Positions 20,186-28,019 of a DNA stretch of 64,000 nucleotides are shown piece after piece. Position 1 is the first letter of the stretch; every line of letters starts with the position of its first letter. Location of the stretch: positions 682,001 to 746,000 of the forward strand of contig CAVWBD010000001.1 of NCBI GenBank assembly GCA_963753105.1. Direction: 5' to 3'. Source of the DNA: SZUA-36 sp963753105. GTDB lineage: Bacteria; Pseudomonadota; Gammaproteobacteria; Xanthomonadales; SZUA-36. A model generated the notes under the pieces. That model did no database searches and was not told the DNA's origin. It saw nothing but the letters and a program-made list of their open reading frames with translations. A program made the position numbers and the translations under genes.

Positions 20186-20548
20186 TCAAGACGTTCCGGC
20201 GGTACGCTTCCTGAACTGCCAATTTACAGCGTATAGAGCAGCGATTAGAAATATCGGGGCCGCCATAATGAAATAAACCGATAACGGAAACCGCCCCCAG
20301 AACCACACGATATAAGCCACTGCAAGCACCAGGCATACCAGCGTACCAATCCATTCCCGGCGCCAGGCTGTAAATACGACCAGGCCAAGCATCATTGACG
20401 GTATATTGTGTATCACTAGTTCAATCGCAATTTTTGCTGCGCTTTTTCCTTCTTCAAATACATCTAAGGAAAATATGACTAAAAAAAGAGCGAACGCGAT
20501 TAGCAACAACCTTGGCGCCCACAGAAGAACTTTTCTGAAAGTTTTCAT
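20186..20548 (-). CDS. small integral membrane protein of unknown function
   Basis: 120 residues with four predicted hydrophobic segments (about 11-28, 46-64, 69-86, 90-107) and a basic C-terminus (FRKRTAG). The layout, one helix followed by a HNIPSMM loop, resembles small uncharacterised membrane proteins found next to regulators. I cannot assign a function. The ATG overlaps the TGA of an upstream fragment (20545-20766) in an ATGA junction, implying that both were once one operon. Confidence 0.6.
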   Translation of the reverse strand: MKTFRKVLLWAPRLLLIAFALFLVIFSLDVFEEGKSAAKIAIELVIHNIPSMMLGLVVFTAWRREWIGTLVCLVLAVAYIVWFWGRFPLSVYFIMAAPIFLIAALYAVNWQFRKRTAGTS

Positions 20549-20766
20549 ACGAAATTCCCAACTAGCTGTTCAAGACCCTCGAAGAAGAGAGCCCTGATCC
20601 GTTGAATGTGAAGAGCTTCGCCATAGTCGATAACTGCCTCGTCCTTGTGTACGAATCGGGATGGTTCTACTTGTAGGGCATAGGAGTTCACGCATCGTTC
20701 CCAGAACCAGTTGGGCGAGCCAAAATGTATGAGGTCCTGATCGATGGCAGGTATGTCCGCTAGAGC
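20545..20766 (-). pseudogene. N-terminally truncated unidentified gene upstream of the membrane protein
   Basis: A 73-codon open stretch with protein-like composition (for example DLIHFGSPNWFWERC, then RFVHKDEAVIDYGEA) ends in a TGA overlapping the next ATG. It is closed upstream by an in-frame TAA at 20767-20769, and no ATG start precedes the conserved-looking part, so the 5' portion is missing or shifted. No family recognised. Confidence 0.5.
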
Positions 20767-21161
20767 TTAAGCAAGCGTCTCCCTGGTGCGCTGTTCTCAA
20801 TGCACAATGCAATGTAGGCAATACGGTACCTCGCCGCGCCAACATCGTGCGGCGGAAGGGGTTCAAGATTCTCCGGATGCGACTGTTCAGTGTGGACGAA
20901 GTGGCCATAGCAACTGTGCAATGTAAAGCAACAGCTGAGACTTGTAAGATTTGCAATAATTTCACGGATTAGAGCGTCGATCCTCGCATTTGCAAGCCTG
21001 GCGAGGGCATCCTGACGGTCAGCTTGAAAGTGTGGGCTAACTGTAAGCTTGCGAGGTTAATCGAAAGTTTCCATGACATCGCTCACTAAGGCACGAGTTC
21101 CACAGCAGCCGGCTTAATGGGAATCCATTAAGCAGGCACCAGTTCCTTCCTAGTCGGTTAA
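20767..21161. other. non-coding or degraded stretch in the accessory island
   Basis: No frame looks protein-like on either strand. The only structure is a perfect stem, GCTTAATGG / CCATTAAGC (21112-21120 and 21125-21133) with a 4-base loop, just after the stop of the gene ending at 21162. It may act as a transcript end, although no T-run follows. Confidence 0.4.
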
Positions 21162-21541
21162 CTATTTAGCTGTCGATTTTATAAACCGGAAATACCCAAA
21201 TCCCAAGGCAAACAGCAGATAGATGATTACCGTAGACCAGCCAAGGGCATTGATTGCCCCCCGAGTTGGGTTATCAAGGCGACTACAAACCCCACCCCTT
21301 CTGCAACAAATAATCCTAACAGGATAGCCTGAAGCACCGGCGAGTCTTCAGCATCTTTGCACAGCCACAAGATAACGGCAAAACCCAGCAGGGCCGCACC
21401 GAACAATTGTGTCATGTAGTTAGTTCCAGCATCTGGAGCAGCGCCATAGAAAGACAATACCTGTTCGGGAACAAAAACAAACCCAAGTCCAAACAGCCCC
21501 GCCACAACCGCGACAATAGTCATAAACACGTTAAGTTTCAT
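21162..21541 (-). CDS. small four-helix membrane protein, frame broken in a G6 run
   Basis: The ATG at 21541 follows AGGAG. The protein starts MKLNVFMTIVAVVAG and has four hydrophobic segments. After ALITQLGG the frame as written stops early. Adding one G to the six-G run near 21260 restores AINALGWSTVIIYLL and a C-terminus GYFRFIKSTAK ending at TAG 21162. With that one base the length becomes 381, exactly 127 codons. This strongly suggests a homopolymer undercall rather than decay. Function unknown. No operon partner is visible. Confidence 0.6.
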
Positions 21542-21765
21542 ATGATTTCTCCTATTCTTGCTAACGCCATAGAAGGACACGAATGTAAGTACGGATAGAA
21601 CCGAGAGGATTGCGGAATTGCATCAATTAACCCGTTTACATCCCTGCCAGATGCATCCGTGCCAATTGTTATTGTTTCCTTGAATGTAATCCTACGCCTG
21701 CAAATCAGGCTCCGCAAGGTGGCGAACTGGCCAGCTAAAGCTCCATTCCGGACAACAGCTAATGG

Positions 21766-21908
21766 CCTATTCTGTTGAAAAACTCGGTGTTTTCGTAAAT
21801 TCGATCAATTTCCGCAAGTTGAGCGAATATAAGCCATTGTTTTTATTGAGACACGTTTCCGCGGAAACGTCCGAGAACTGAAGAAAAGGTGTTTTTCAAC
21901 AGAATAGG
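21766..21908. mobile_element. MITE copy 2, identical to copy 1
   Basis: 143 bases identical to 19946-20088, same orientation, 18-bp inverted ends. Flanks differ (AGCTAATGG before, CCGTTTGTTG after) except that both copies follow a GCTAAYGR-like sequence, which may reflect target preference. Identity without a single change implies recent movement or copy correction. Confidence 0.85.
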
Positions 21909-22268
21909 CCGTTTGTTGCTGGACAGATATTACAGAATCATGCCATTTGAGTGACGGCTTAGAACTGCATAGCAGTTACTGAAAGGCAGCAAAATTCATC
22001 TGCGCATATAGCAGAGAACGGCCAGGAGCGGGTTATGGTTGTACATTTTTGTTCTGACCAGGGGTGGAAGTCCCTGCGGCCTCCAGCGATATTGGGACTC
22101 CTGTGCGCTCACAAATTTGCCCGAACTCAGATTGTTGTCTGTTGACTCTCAATGTATGTATGAATCTGGCTTAAGTTGGTACGAACCGATAGAGAATTGT
22201 TTTGGGTGTCCTGAATTTCCTGCTTTTCCAAGTAGTGTGGCGACCGCTGGCCGTATCGTGGAGCCGAC
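21909..22268. other. intergenic stretch with no recognisable gene
   Basis: A plus-strand open frame at 22039-22272 is antisense to the end of the downstream regulator and has no recognisable motif, so I do not call it. I see no repeats or RNA gene here. Confidence 0.4.
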
Positions 22269-23960
22269 CTAATCTGGAAAAGCGGCCAAGATGTCTGCAA
22301 AGCGTGGATGCTCACGCACAGCATCCAAGTCGGAATCGTGCAGTAACCATTCACGGTTGAGATTCCCAACCCTAAGATAGCAGTTTTCCAAACAGTCGAG
22401 AGACTGTTCGATGTTCCCGGCCAATGCATGGAAACTGGCCGCATTGTACTGAACTATCGAGTCCCCAGGCGCATTTTCTAATGAAGTCTTCATCCATTTC
22501 TCGGCCTCTTCACGCTCCCCTAGTCGCAGCAAGGCAAAAGCGCCCATGTTGTAGGCACGGTTATCATCCGGGTTTAGTTCCAGTACGACCCGTGCGCGCT
22601 CAATACCCCGTCGCGCTGTCTCCATTTCCCGTTTGGAATCACCCAGGCTGTGCCAAAGCTGTGACTGCAACAGCACGCTCTGGTAATCTTCAGGTCTCAC
22701 CTGCGCGGCGCGTTCAAACAACCTCACTGCCCTCTTGAGTTCCCCTTCATGCACCTTGTCCCGGCCGAAAAAATACCAGGCATCGAAACTCGCAGGGTCG
22801 AGTTCGATGGCTTTTTCGAATTCGAGTTCGGCCTTCTCATAATCCTGCATCATGCACCGTGCGATGCCTGCTGAAACATGGGACTCTGCTAGATCTGGTG
22901 CCAGTTCCTGGGCTTTGCTGCTGGTGCGCAGTGCTTCCTCACGATTCACGTCGGTCGCGTTGAAGTACAGATACTCGAAACCATAGGTATAAGCCAACCC
23001 CGCCCAGGCTCGTCCAAACTGGGAATCTACCTCCAATGCCCGTTGGAACATCTGACGCGCATAGATTGTGTCCTGGATATTCTGCTTTGCAAAAAAACTT
23101 AAGCCCCGCAGGAACAGGTCGTAGGCCTTTGGATCAACGTGTTGCTGGTTGTCGAGGGTTTTCCGTTTCAAGGTCACGCTAAGCGCGTTAGCGATGGAAT
23201 CAGCGATCTCTTCCTGGATTTCGAAAACGTCTTCCAAAAGACGATCGTACTGCCGCGACCACAAGTGGTAACCATCAGAAGTCTTGACCAACTGAGCCGT
23301 AATCCGTAGCCGATCACCGGACTTGCGCACGCTGCCCTCAAGCACCGTTTGAACTTGCAGCTTCCTGCCGATTTCACCGACATCGACGTTCTTGCTGGCG
23401 AAACGGAAAGAAGTCACGCGTGCGGCAACCCGCAGGTTGGCGACTTTGCACAGTGCGTTCAGGATTTCTTCGGCGATCCCCTCGCAAAAATAGGTCTGGT
23501 CACCTTGCTCGCTCATGTCGTTGAACGGCAGCACAGCGATCGACGGTGCGGATTCATTGATTTCTGGCATCAGACGGAATCCGATCTTGGGGATGGTCTC
23601 GATGAACACGGGATGGTGCGGGGAGTCGCCGAATGCCTTGCGCAATTCGGAGATTTGCTGCGTCAGCGCGTCATCGCAGACCTCTGCGCCCGGCCACACC
23701 GCGTCGAACAGTTCATGGCGGCTGACTACCGCGTTTGAGGCATCGACCAGACATTGCAGGACTGCCATGGCCTTGGGTCTGATATGTACCGTCCGGTCTC
23801 CGCGTTCGATGCAGTTTCGATGCGGTCGTACCGTCCAATCTTTGATACAGAAATCGGATTCCAAGACCCCGCCCTCATCAATGCTTTTGCGGCAGTGATG
23901 CGCATGCATTCCGTTGGCCTGACTGTAGTATCCCTCCCCACCGACAATAAAGCAATTCAA
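22269..23960 (-). CDS. CadC/ToxR-type winged-helix regulator with TolB-like and TPR domains
   Basis: Up to 563 residues. The start may be the first ATG or the one 17 codons in. Residues about 40-130 form an OmpR-type winged helix (HIRPKAMAVLQCLV, DDALTQQISELRKAFGD, KIGFRLMP). There is no hydrophobic segment after it, so unlike CadC it is predicted cytoplasmic. From 135 comes the domain common in such regulators (IAVLPFNDMSEQGDQ, YFCEGIAEEILNAL, VLEGSVRKSGDRLRI). Residues about 265-540 are TPR-like helical repeats (AWAGLAYTYG, AIELDPASFDAWYFFG). It probably activates genes in response to a bound ligand. No target is obvious, as its neighbours are MITEs and small membrane genes. Confidence 0.8.
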   Translation of the reverse strand: MNCFIVGGEGYYSQANGMHAHHCRKSIDEGGVLESDFCIKDWTVRPHRNCIERGDRTVHIRPKAMAVLQCLVDASNAVVSRHELFDAVWPGAEVCDDALTQQISELRKAFGDSPHHPVFIETIPKIGFRLMPEINESAPSIAVLPFNDMSEQGDQTYFCEGIAEEILNALCKVANLRVAARVTSFRFASKNVDVGEIGRKLQVQTVLEGSVRKSGDRLRITAQLVKTSDGYHLWSRQYDRLLEDVFEIQEEIADSIANALSVTLKRKTLDNQQHVDPKAYDLFLRGLSFFAKQNIQDTIYARQMFQRALEVDSQFGRAWAGLAYTYGFEYLYFNATDVNREEALRTSSKAQELAPDLAESHVSAGIARCMMQDYEKAELEFEKAIELDPASFDAWYFFGRDKVHEGELKRAVRLFERAAQVRPEDYQSVLLQSQLWHSLGDSKREMETARRGIERARVVLELNPDDNRAYNMGAFALLRLGEREEAEKWMKTSLENAPGDSIVQYNAASFHALAGNIEQSLDCLENCYLRVGNLNREWLLHDSDLDAVREHPRFADILAAFPD

Positions 23961-24618
23961 CCACTTAGTGTCCGATCGTATTTTTCTCGGACGATGATCG
24001 GGTTTTCGTCATGACTTGGTGTTTCGCTTTGATTAGCCTTGGCAATGAGGTGATCAATATGAAAGCCTGGCGTGCAATAGAACCGGACGTTGAGACCATT
24101 AAATCTCAACCCAGCAACCTGACCACAACATACAAAGGCAGGATAACTTGTAGCCAGCCCGACTGCCTGTTTAAAAAGCAGGTTTTCGGGGCCAGACAAT
24201 TGGCCGACATCACGGTGCGGATGCTTGCCGGTGAGTCTGTCAGCAAGTTGGTATCCAGTTCCGCAAGGATTCTGGCCCGCCCGCAATGCAAAAGCTGTGC
24301 TTTGCGCATCATGGAGGGAAAGAAAGCGTTCCGTAGCGTGGAGGAATGGAAGCAACTCGACGACCTGGGACAATGGCATAATCGTCGGGAGCGGCGCAGG
24401 AGGAATCGTTTGGCATACGCGGGGCGGTAATGGGTATAAAACCCTACCCAGTTATACAGTGGACCATTGTTATAAGTGGGGCGGCTCGTGGCCGTTAGCC
24501 ACCATTGGTAATTGCAGGGCACGACCGTCCGGTTCTGCCACGAAAGCTGACATTCAAGTTTGTACTGAAACGCTGGATAATTCTTGCACCCGTGGTGATA
24601 TGGACGCGCTGGCAGCAA
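23961..24618. other. stretch without recognisable genes between the regulator and the nar operon
   Basis: Open frames exist on both strands but show no family motif and contradict each other. 24579-24627 is the source-like copy of the repeat at 19786. The region probably contains degraded material from the island boundary. Confidence 0.4.
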
Positions 24619-24627
24619 TCACCCGGA
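24579..24627. repeat. right-hand copy of the island-flanking repeat
   Basis: TTCTTGCACCCGTGG through ATCACCCGGA matches 19788-19834 with scattered substitutions. It overlaps the 3' end of the ppiC-like gene. Together with 19786-19868 it brackets the 4.8-kb gene-poor block holding both MITEs and the regulator. Confidence 0.6.
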
Positions 24628-25071
24628 CAATTCAAAGCCCTTGATTTCTGCATCGTATGACAGTGACTTTATATATTCGGCCACCGCGACACGCATGGCC
24701 TTTGTGTGCAGGTATTCACGAATCAGGGTTTGCGCCTCGTTAAACGGCTGCCGGCTGCCGGACTCCTTATCCAGAAAACTGTCGGAGTGAGCGTCGTAGA
24801 AGCGTTGGCAGGTTGCCTCGTCCGCCTCGGGCACGGTCACTTCCAGTTCCAGGAGCTTATCGATAAGCTGCTCTTCCTTGTCGAGCGGGACACTCGAGAT
24901 ATCGCCCGGATACAGTCCGTTTTTGGTGGCTTGTTGCAATAAGAGCTGCCTGATGACCAGTGACTGCGCGGCCATCCTCCAGGCCTGCTGCTGGCTCGGG
25001 GCTGGGTGATGCTGCATCTCCTGCCCGATTTCCTCCTCCTTTATCTCGACGTCATTGACGAATATCGACAT
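24619..25071 (-). CDS. NifM/SurA-like chaperone lacking the parvulin domain, last gene of nar operon
   Basis: 150 residues. The N-terminal helical SurA-N-like part (VNDVEIKEEEIGQEM, LLLQQATKNGLY, KLLELEVTVPEADE) is followed after YDAHSDSFLDKES directly by the C-terminal helix (FNEAQTLIREYLHTK, AEYIKSLS). Full-length homologues at the end of nar operons carry a PpiC rotamase domain of about 90-100 residues between these parts, and it is absent here. The gene starts 14 bases after narI and is in frame with no stop. It may be a naturally reduced chaperone for nitrate reductase assembly or the product of an internal deletion. Confidence 0.7.
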   Translation of the reverse strand: MSIFVNDVEIKEEEIGQEMQHHPAPSQQQAWRMAAQSLVIRQLLLQQATKNGLYPGDISSVPLDKEEQLIDKLLELEVTVPEADEATCQRFYDAHSDSFLDKESGSRQPFNEAQTLIREYLHTKAMRVAVAEYIKSLSYDAEIKGFELSG

Positions 25072-25085
25072 CCCTGTCCGTGCTC

Positions 25086-25769
25086 CTAGCCCCGTTTTCT
25101 GACAATCTGGTAACCACTGCGGGTCAGGTACTGGATCGGTGCGCTCCAGATATGGACCAGGCGGGTGAATGGGAAAACCAGGAAGATTGTTAATCCCAGA
25201 ACCAGGTGAATTTTGAAGATAAACGCTTCACCAACCACAAAGCTGGCAGCGTCACCCTGGAAGGTCACCAGGTGCTGCGCCCAACTTGCCAGGGCAAGCA
25301 TTGAGCTACCGTCCATGTGCTGCGCTGAGAATGGAATGGTCAGCAAGCCCAGGACGAGCTGTACGAACAGGATCAGCAGGATCGGAAGATCGCTGGCCTG
25401 CGATGTCGCCTTGATACGCGCATCAAGCATGCGCCGGCGAATCAGCAATATCATGCCAATCAGGCAGGTGATGCCGAAAATTCCGCCGGCCGTCATGGCC
25501 AGTAATTGCTTGGTGCCGGCTGAAATCATGAAATGGTAGGCCCAGTGGGGGGTAAGCAAACCCATCAGGTGGCCAAAAAATAACATGATGATTCCGATAT
25601 GGAACAGGTTGCTGCCCAAGCGCATATCCTTCTTGCTTAGCATCTGGCTTGAACTGGCCTTCCAGGTGTACTGGTCGCGGTCATAGCGCAGCAGGCTGCC
25701 GAGAAAGAATACGGTTATCGCGATATAGGGGTAAATCCCGAAGAAAAACTGATTGATGTAGTTTGCCAT
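25086..25769 (-). CDS. narI: respiratory nitrate reductase gamma subunit, cytochrome b
   Basis: 227 residues with five transmembrane helices. It anchors NarGH to the cytoplasmic membrane and oxidises quinol on the periplasmic side. The four heme-b ligands of the E. coli enzyme have counterparts at H57 (FHIGI), H67 (GHLMG), H188 (KIHLV) and H206 (LVHIW), with matching spacing, so both hemes should be present. It starts 11 bases after narJ. The sequence is complete, with no frame damage. Confidence 0.96.
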   Translation of the reverse strand: MANYINQFFFGIYPYIAITVFFLGSLLRYDRDQYTWKASSSQMLSKKDMRLGSNLFHIGIIMLFFGHLMGLLTPHWAYHFMISAGTKQLLAMTAGGIFGITCLIGMILLIRRRMLDARIKATSQASDLPILLILFVQLVLGLLTIPFSAQHMDGSSMLALASWAQHLVTFQGDAASFVVGEAFIFKIHLVLGLTIFLVFPFTRLVHIWSAPIQYLTRSGYQIVRKRG

Positions 25770-25780
25770 GTGAATGCTTC

Positions 25781-26458
25781 CTACTGTGTAATCTTTATGT
25801 TCAGGCCGTCAGGCGGTGTCGCGCATGACCCGCACTCGGCTTGACCTGGTTGACCAGCAAACGCGGCCGCTTCTTCCCATTCCTTATCCAGTGCATCAAG
25901 GCTGGTATCTTCCGGTTCCTGTGCCAGCACTTCTTCTATCTTTTCCTTGCTTGGCTTGACTTTGGACAAGGCAAGCAATGCATCAAATAACGCGGCATAA
26001 GAAGAATCACGCTTCTTCAGCCGGGCTGCGATCGTTGCCATGATATCGATTGGCTCACCCAGCAATGCGACGGCCTCATCAACAGGGCAAAGGGAAAGGA
26101 ACTCGAGGAACAGGGGAATGTAGTCGGGCAATTCCGCCTGGCCGATGAAGAAACCTTTCTCTTCGTAGGCGTTTGACAGATTGACCATGGCCTGCCCCCG
26201 GTCACGGGACTCACCGTGGATGTGCTCAAACAAATGAAGCGAATGAGACCGGCCACGGTCAAAGGTCCCAACAAACTCTTCCTGCACATCATAGATATCA
26301 GCGGTTTTTAGTTCCGCGATGAATGCCAGCACCGCATGCAAGTGTTTCTTTGGCAGGAATTTCTCTTCCATCAGTAACATTTCGCATTCATCCAGGTGCG
26401 ATATCCACTCCGGTCTCGGATAGGACATCAATAAACCCAGAACTTTGAAGGTCTTCAT
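25781..26458 (-). CDS. narJ: nitrate reductase assembly chaperone
   Basis: 225 residues, NarJ/DmsD-type helical chaperone. Visible are the N-terminal KVLGLLMSYPRPEW, the core FDRGRSHSLHLFEHIHGESRDRG block typical of NarJ and the DYIPLFLEFLS segment. It binds apo-NarG in the cytoplasm, holds it until molybdenum cofactor is inserted and then releases it to the membrane. It lies 4 bases after narH. The C-terminus has a Cys pair (AECGSCATPP) not essential in the family. Confidence 0.95.
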   Translation of the reverse strand: MKTFKVLGLLMSYPRPEWISHLDECEMLLMEEKFLPKKHLHAVLAFIAELKTADIYDVQEEFVGTFDRGRSHSLHLFEHIHGESRDRGQAMVNLSNAYEEKGFFIGQAELPDYIPLFLEFLSLCPVDEAVALLGEPIDIMATIAARLKKRDSSYAALFDALLALSKVKPSKEKIEEVLAQEPEDTSLDALDKEWEEAAAFAGQPGQAECGSCATPPDGLNIKITQ

Positions 26459-26462
26459 CGAT

Positions 26463-28019
26463 TCAGTCCTTCGCCGCTCGCGGCTTGCCGCTCATGGTGT
26501 TTTTATGGGTCGGACTGCCAAACAGGCTGGGCTTGCTGATACCGTCGGAGCAACCGTTGCCAAAGCTGAAGCCACATGAAGACCGGTGGTTGAATGCGAT
26601 CTCGTTGTCAAATGGCGTTTCACCGGCGTATTCACGATGATTCGTTGGAATGACATAACGATCTTCGTAATTGGCCAGTGCCATGATCCGGTACATATCA
26701 TCCAGGGTCTGCTCATCCAGGCCTACCTGGTCCAGGATCTCGGTCGCGTTGACGCCTTCAACTGAACGGGCGCGCATATATGCACGCATCGCTATCATGC
26801 GCTCGAGTCCTTCAACGACCGGTGCTTCCTTGCCGGCTGTCAGCAGGTTGGCCAGGTATTTGACGGGGATCCGCAACTTGCTGATGTCAGGGATGACACC
26901 AGCACCGTCAATCTTGCCCCTGGCAACCGCATCCTGTATCGGTGACAGCGGCGGGATATACCAGACCATCGGCAATGTGCGATATTCCGGATGCAGCGGG
27001 AAGGCGACCTTCCAGTCCATTGCCATCTTGTAGACAGGTGATTGCTGTGCTGCAGTGATCCAGCTTTCCGGTACATCGTCTATCCTGGCCTGCTTAATAA
27101 CTTCCGGATCATTCGGATCAAGGAAGATATCCAGTTGTGACTGGTACAGGTCTTCCTTGTCGGAGGCCCTTGCGGTTTCTCCGATTCGATCGGCGTCGTA
27201 CAACATGACACCGAGATACCTGATACGCCCGACACAGGTTTCTGAACAGACGGTCGGGTCACCCGCTTCGATACGCGGGTAACAGAATGTGCATTTTTCA
27301 GATTTGCCTGATTGCCAGTTGAAATAGATCTTCTTGTACGGGCAACCACTGACACACATCCGCCAGCCACGACACTTGTCCTGGTCGATCAGCACGATGC
27401 CATCTTCTTCACGCTTGTAAATGGCACCGCTGGGGCACGAAGCCACGCAGCTCGGGTTCAGGCAATGCTCACAAAGACGTGGCAGGTACATCATGAAGGT
27501 GTTTTCGAACTGTCCGTACATCTCCTTCTCAATGTCTTCAAAATTGCTGTCTTTGCTGCGTTTGCTGAATTCACCGCCGAGAATTTCTTCCCAGTTTGGA
27601 CCCCAGTGAGGCTTCTCCATGCGCTCACCGGTTATCGCAGAGCTCATACGCGCGGTCGGCGTTGTCTGGGATGCAGGTGCTTCTTGCAGGTGCTGGTAAT
27701 CGTAAGTAAATGGTTCGTAATACTCGTCGATCTCCGGCAGGTCCGGGTTGGCAAAGATTTTTGCCAACAGGCGAAATTTGCCACCCATTTTCGGTTTGAG
27801 CTTGCTGTTGCCATGCAGGGTCCAGCCGCCATTCCACATGTCCTGGTTTTCCCATTCACGCGGATAACCGACGCCGGGTTTGGTTTCAACGTTATTGAAC
27901 CACGCATATTCCACGCCCTGGCGCGAGGTCCAGACGTTTTTACAGGTTACCGAGCAGGTATGACAACCAATGCATTTGTCCAGGTTAAGGACCATGCCGA
28001 TTTGTGCTCTGATCTTCAT
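26463..28019 (-). CDS. narH: respiratory nitrate reductase beta subunit, four-cluster ferredoxin
   Basis: 518 residues from ATG 28019, which overlaps the narG TGA (ATGA). It carries electrons from NarI heme to NarG. Cysteine groups are CIGCHTCSVTCKNVW (16-26), CEHCLNPSCVASCPSGA, CRGWRMCVSGCPYK with the tryptophan that marks the [3Fe-4S] cluster, and the CTFC / CSETC set, giving three [4Fe-4S] and one [3Fe-4S]. The C-terminus (HRSSCGFSFGNGC) is typical. No signal peptide, as expected for a cytoplasmic-facing subunit. Intact. Confidence 0.96.
   Translation of the reverse strand: MKIRAQIGMVLNLDKCIGCHTCSVTCKNVWTSRQGVEYAWFNNVETKPGVGYPREWENQDMWNGGWTLHGNSKLKPKMGGKFRLLAKIFANPDLPEIDEYYEPFTYDYQHLQEAPASQTTPTARMSSAITGERMEKPHWGPNWEEILGGEFSKRSKDSNFEDIEKEMYGQFENTFMMYLPRLCEHCLNPSCVASCPSGAIYKREEDGIVLIDQDKCRGWRMCVSGCPYKKIYFNWQSGKSEKCTFCYPRIEAGDPTVCSETCVGRIRYLGVMLYDADRIGETARASDKEDLYQSQLDIFLDPNDPEVIKQARIDDVPESWITAAQQSPVYKMAMDWKVAFPLHPEYRTLPMVWYIPPLSPIQDAVARGKIDGAGVIPDISKLRIPVKYLANLLTAGKEAPVVEGLERMIAMRAYMRARSVEGVNATEILDQVGLDEQTLDDMYRIMALANYEDRYVIPTNHREYAGETPFDNEIAFNHRSSCGFSFGNGCSDGISKPSLFGSPTHKNTMSGKPRAAKD

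Noticed and set aside
19560..22268. Possible integron cassette array (small genes, repeated GCTAAY sequences)
   Set aside because: No paired core sites of the GTTRRRY/RYYYAAC type at regular intervals, no integrase, and the repeats are MITEs with terminal inverted ends.
24011..24618. Open frames on both strands in the gap before the nar operon
   Set aside because: They overlap each other antisense, show no motif and include part of a dispersed repeat, so neither is supported as a gene.
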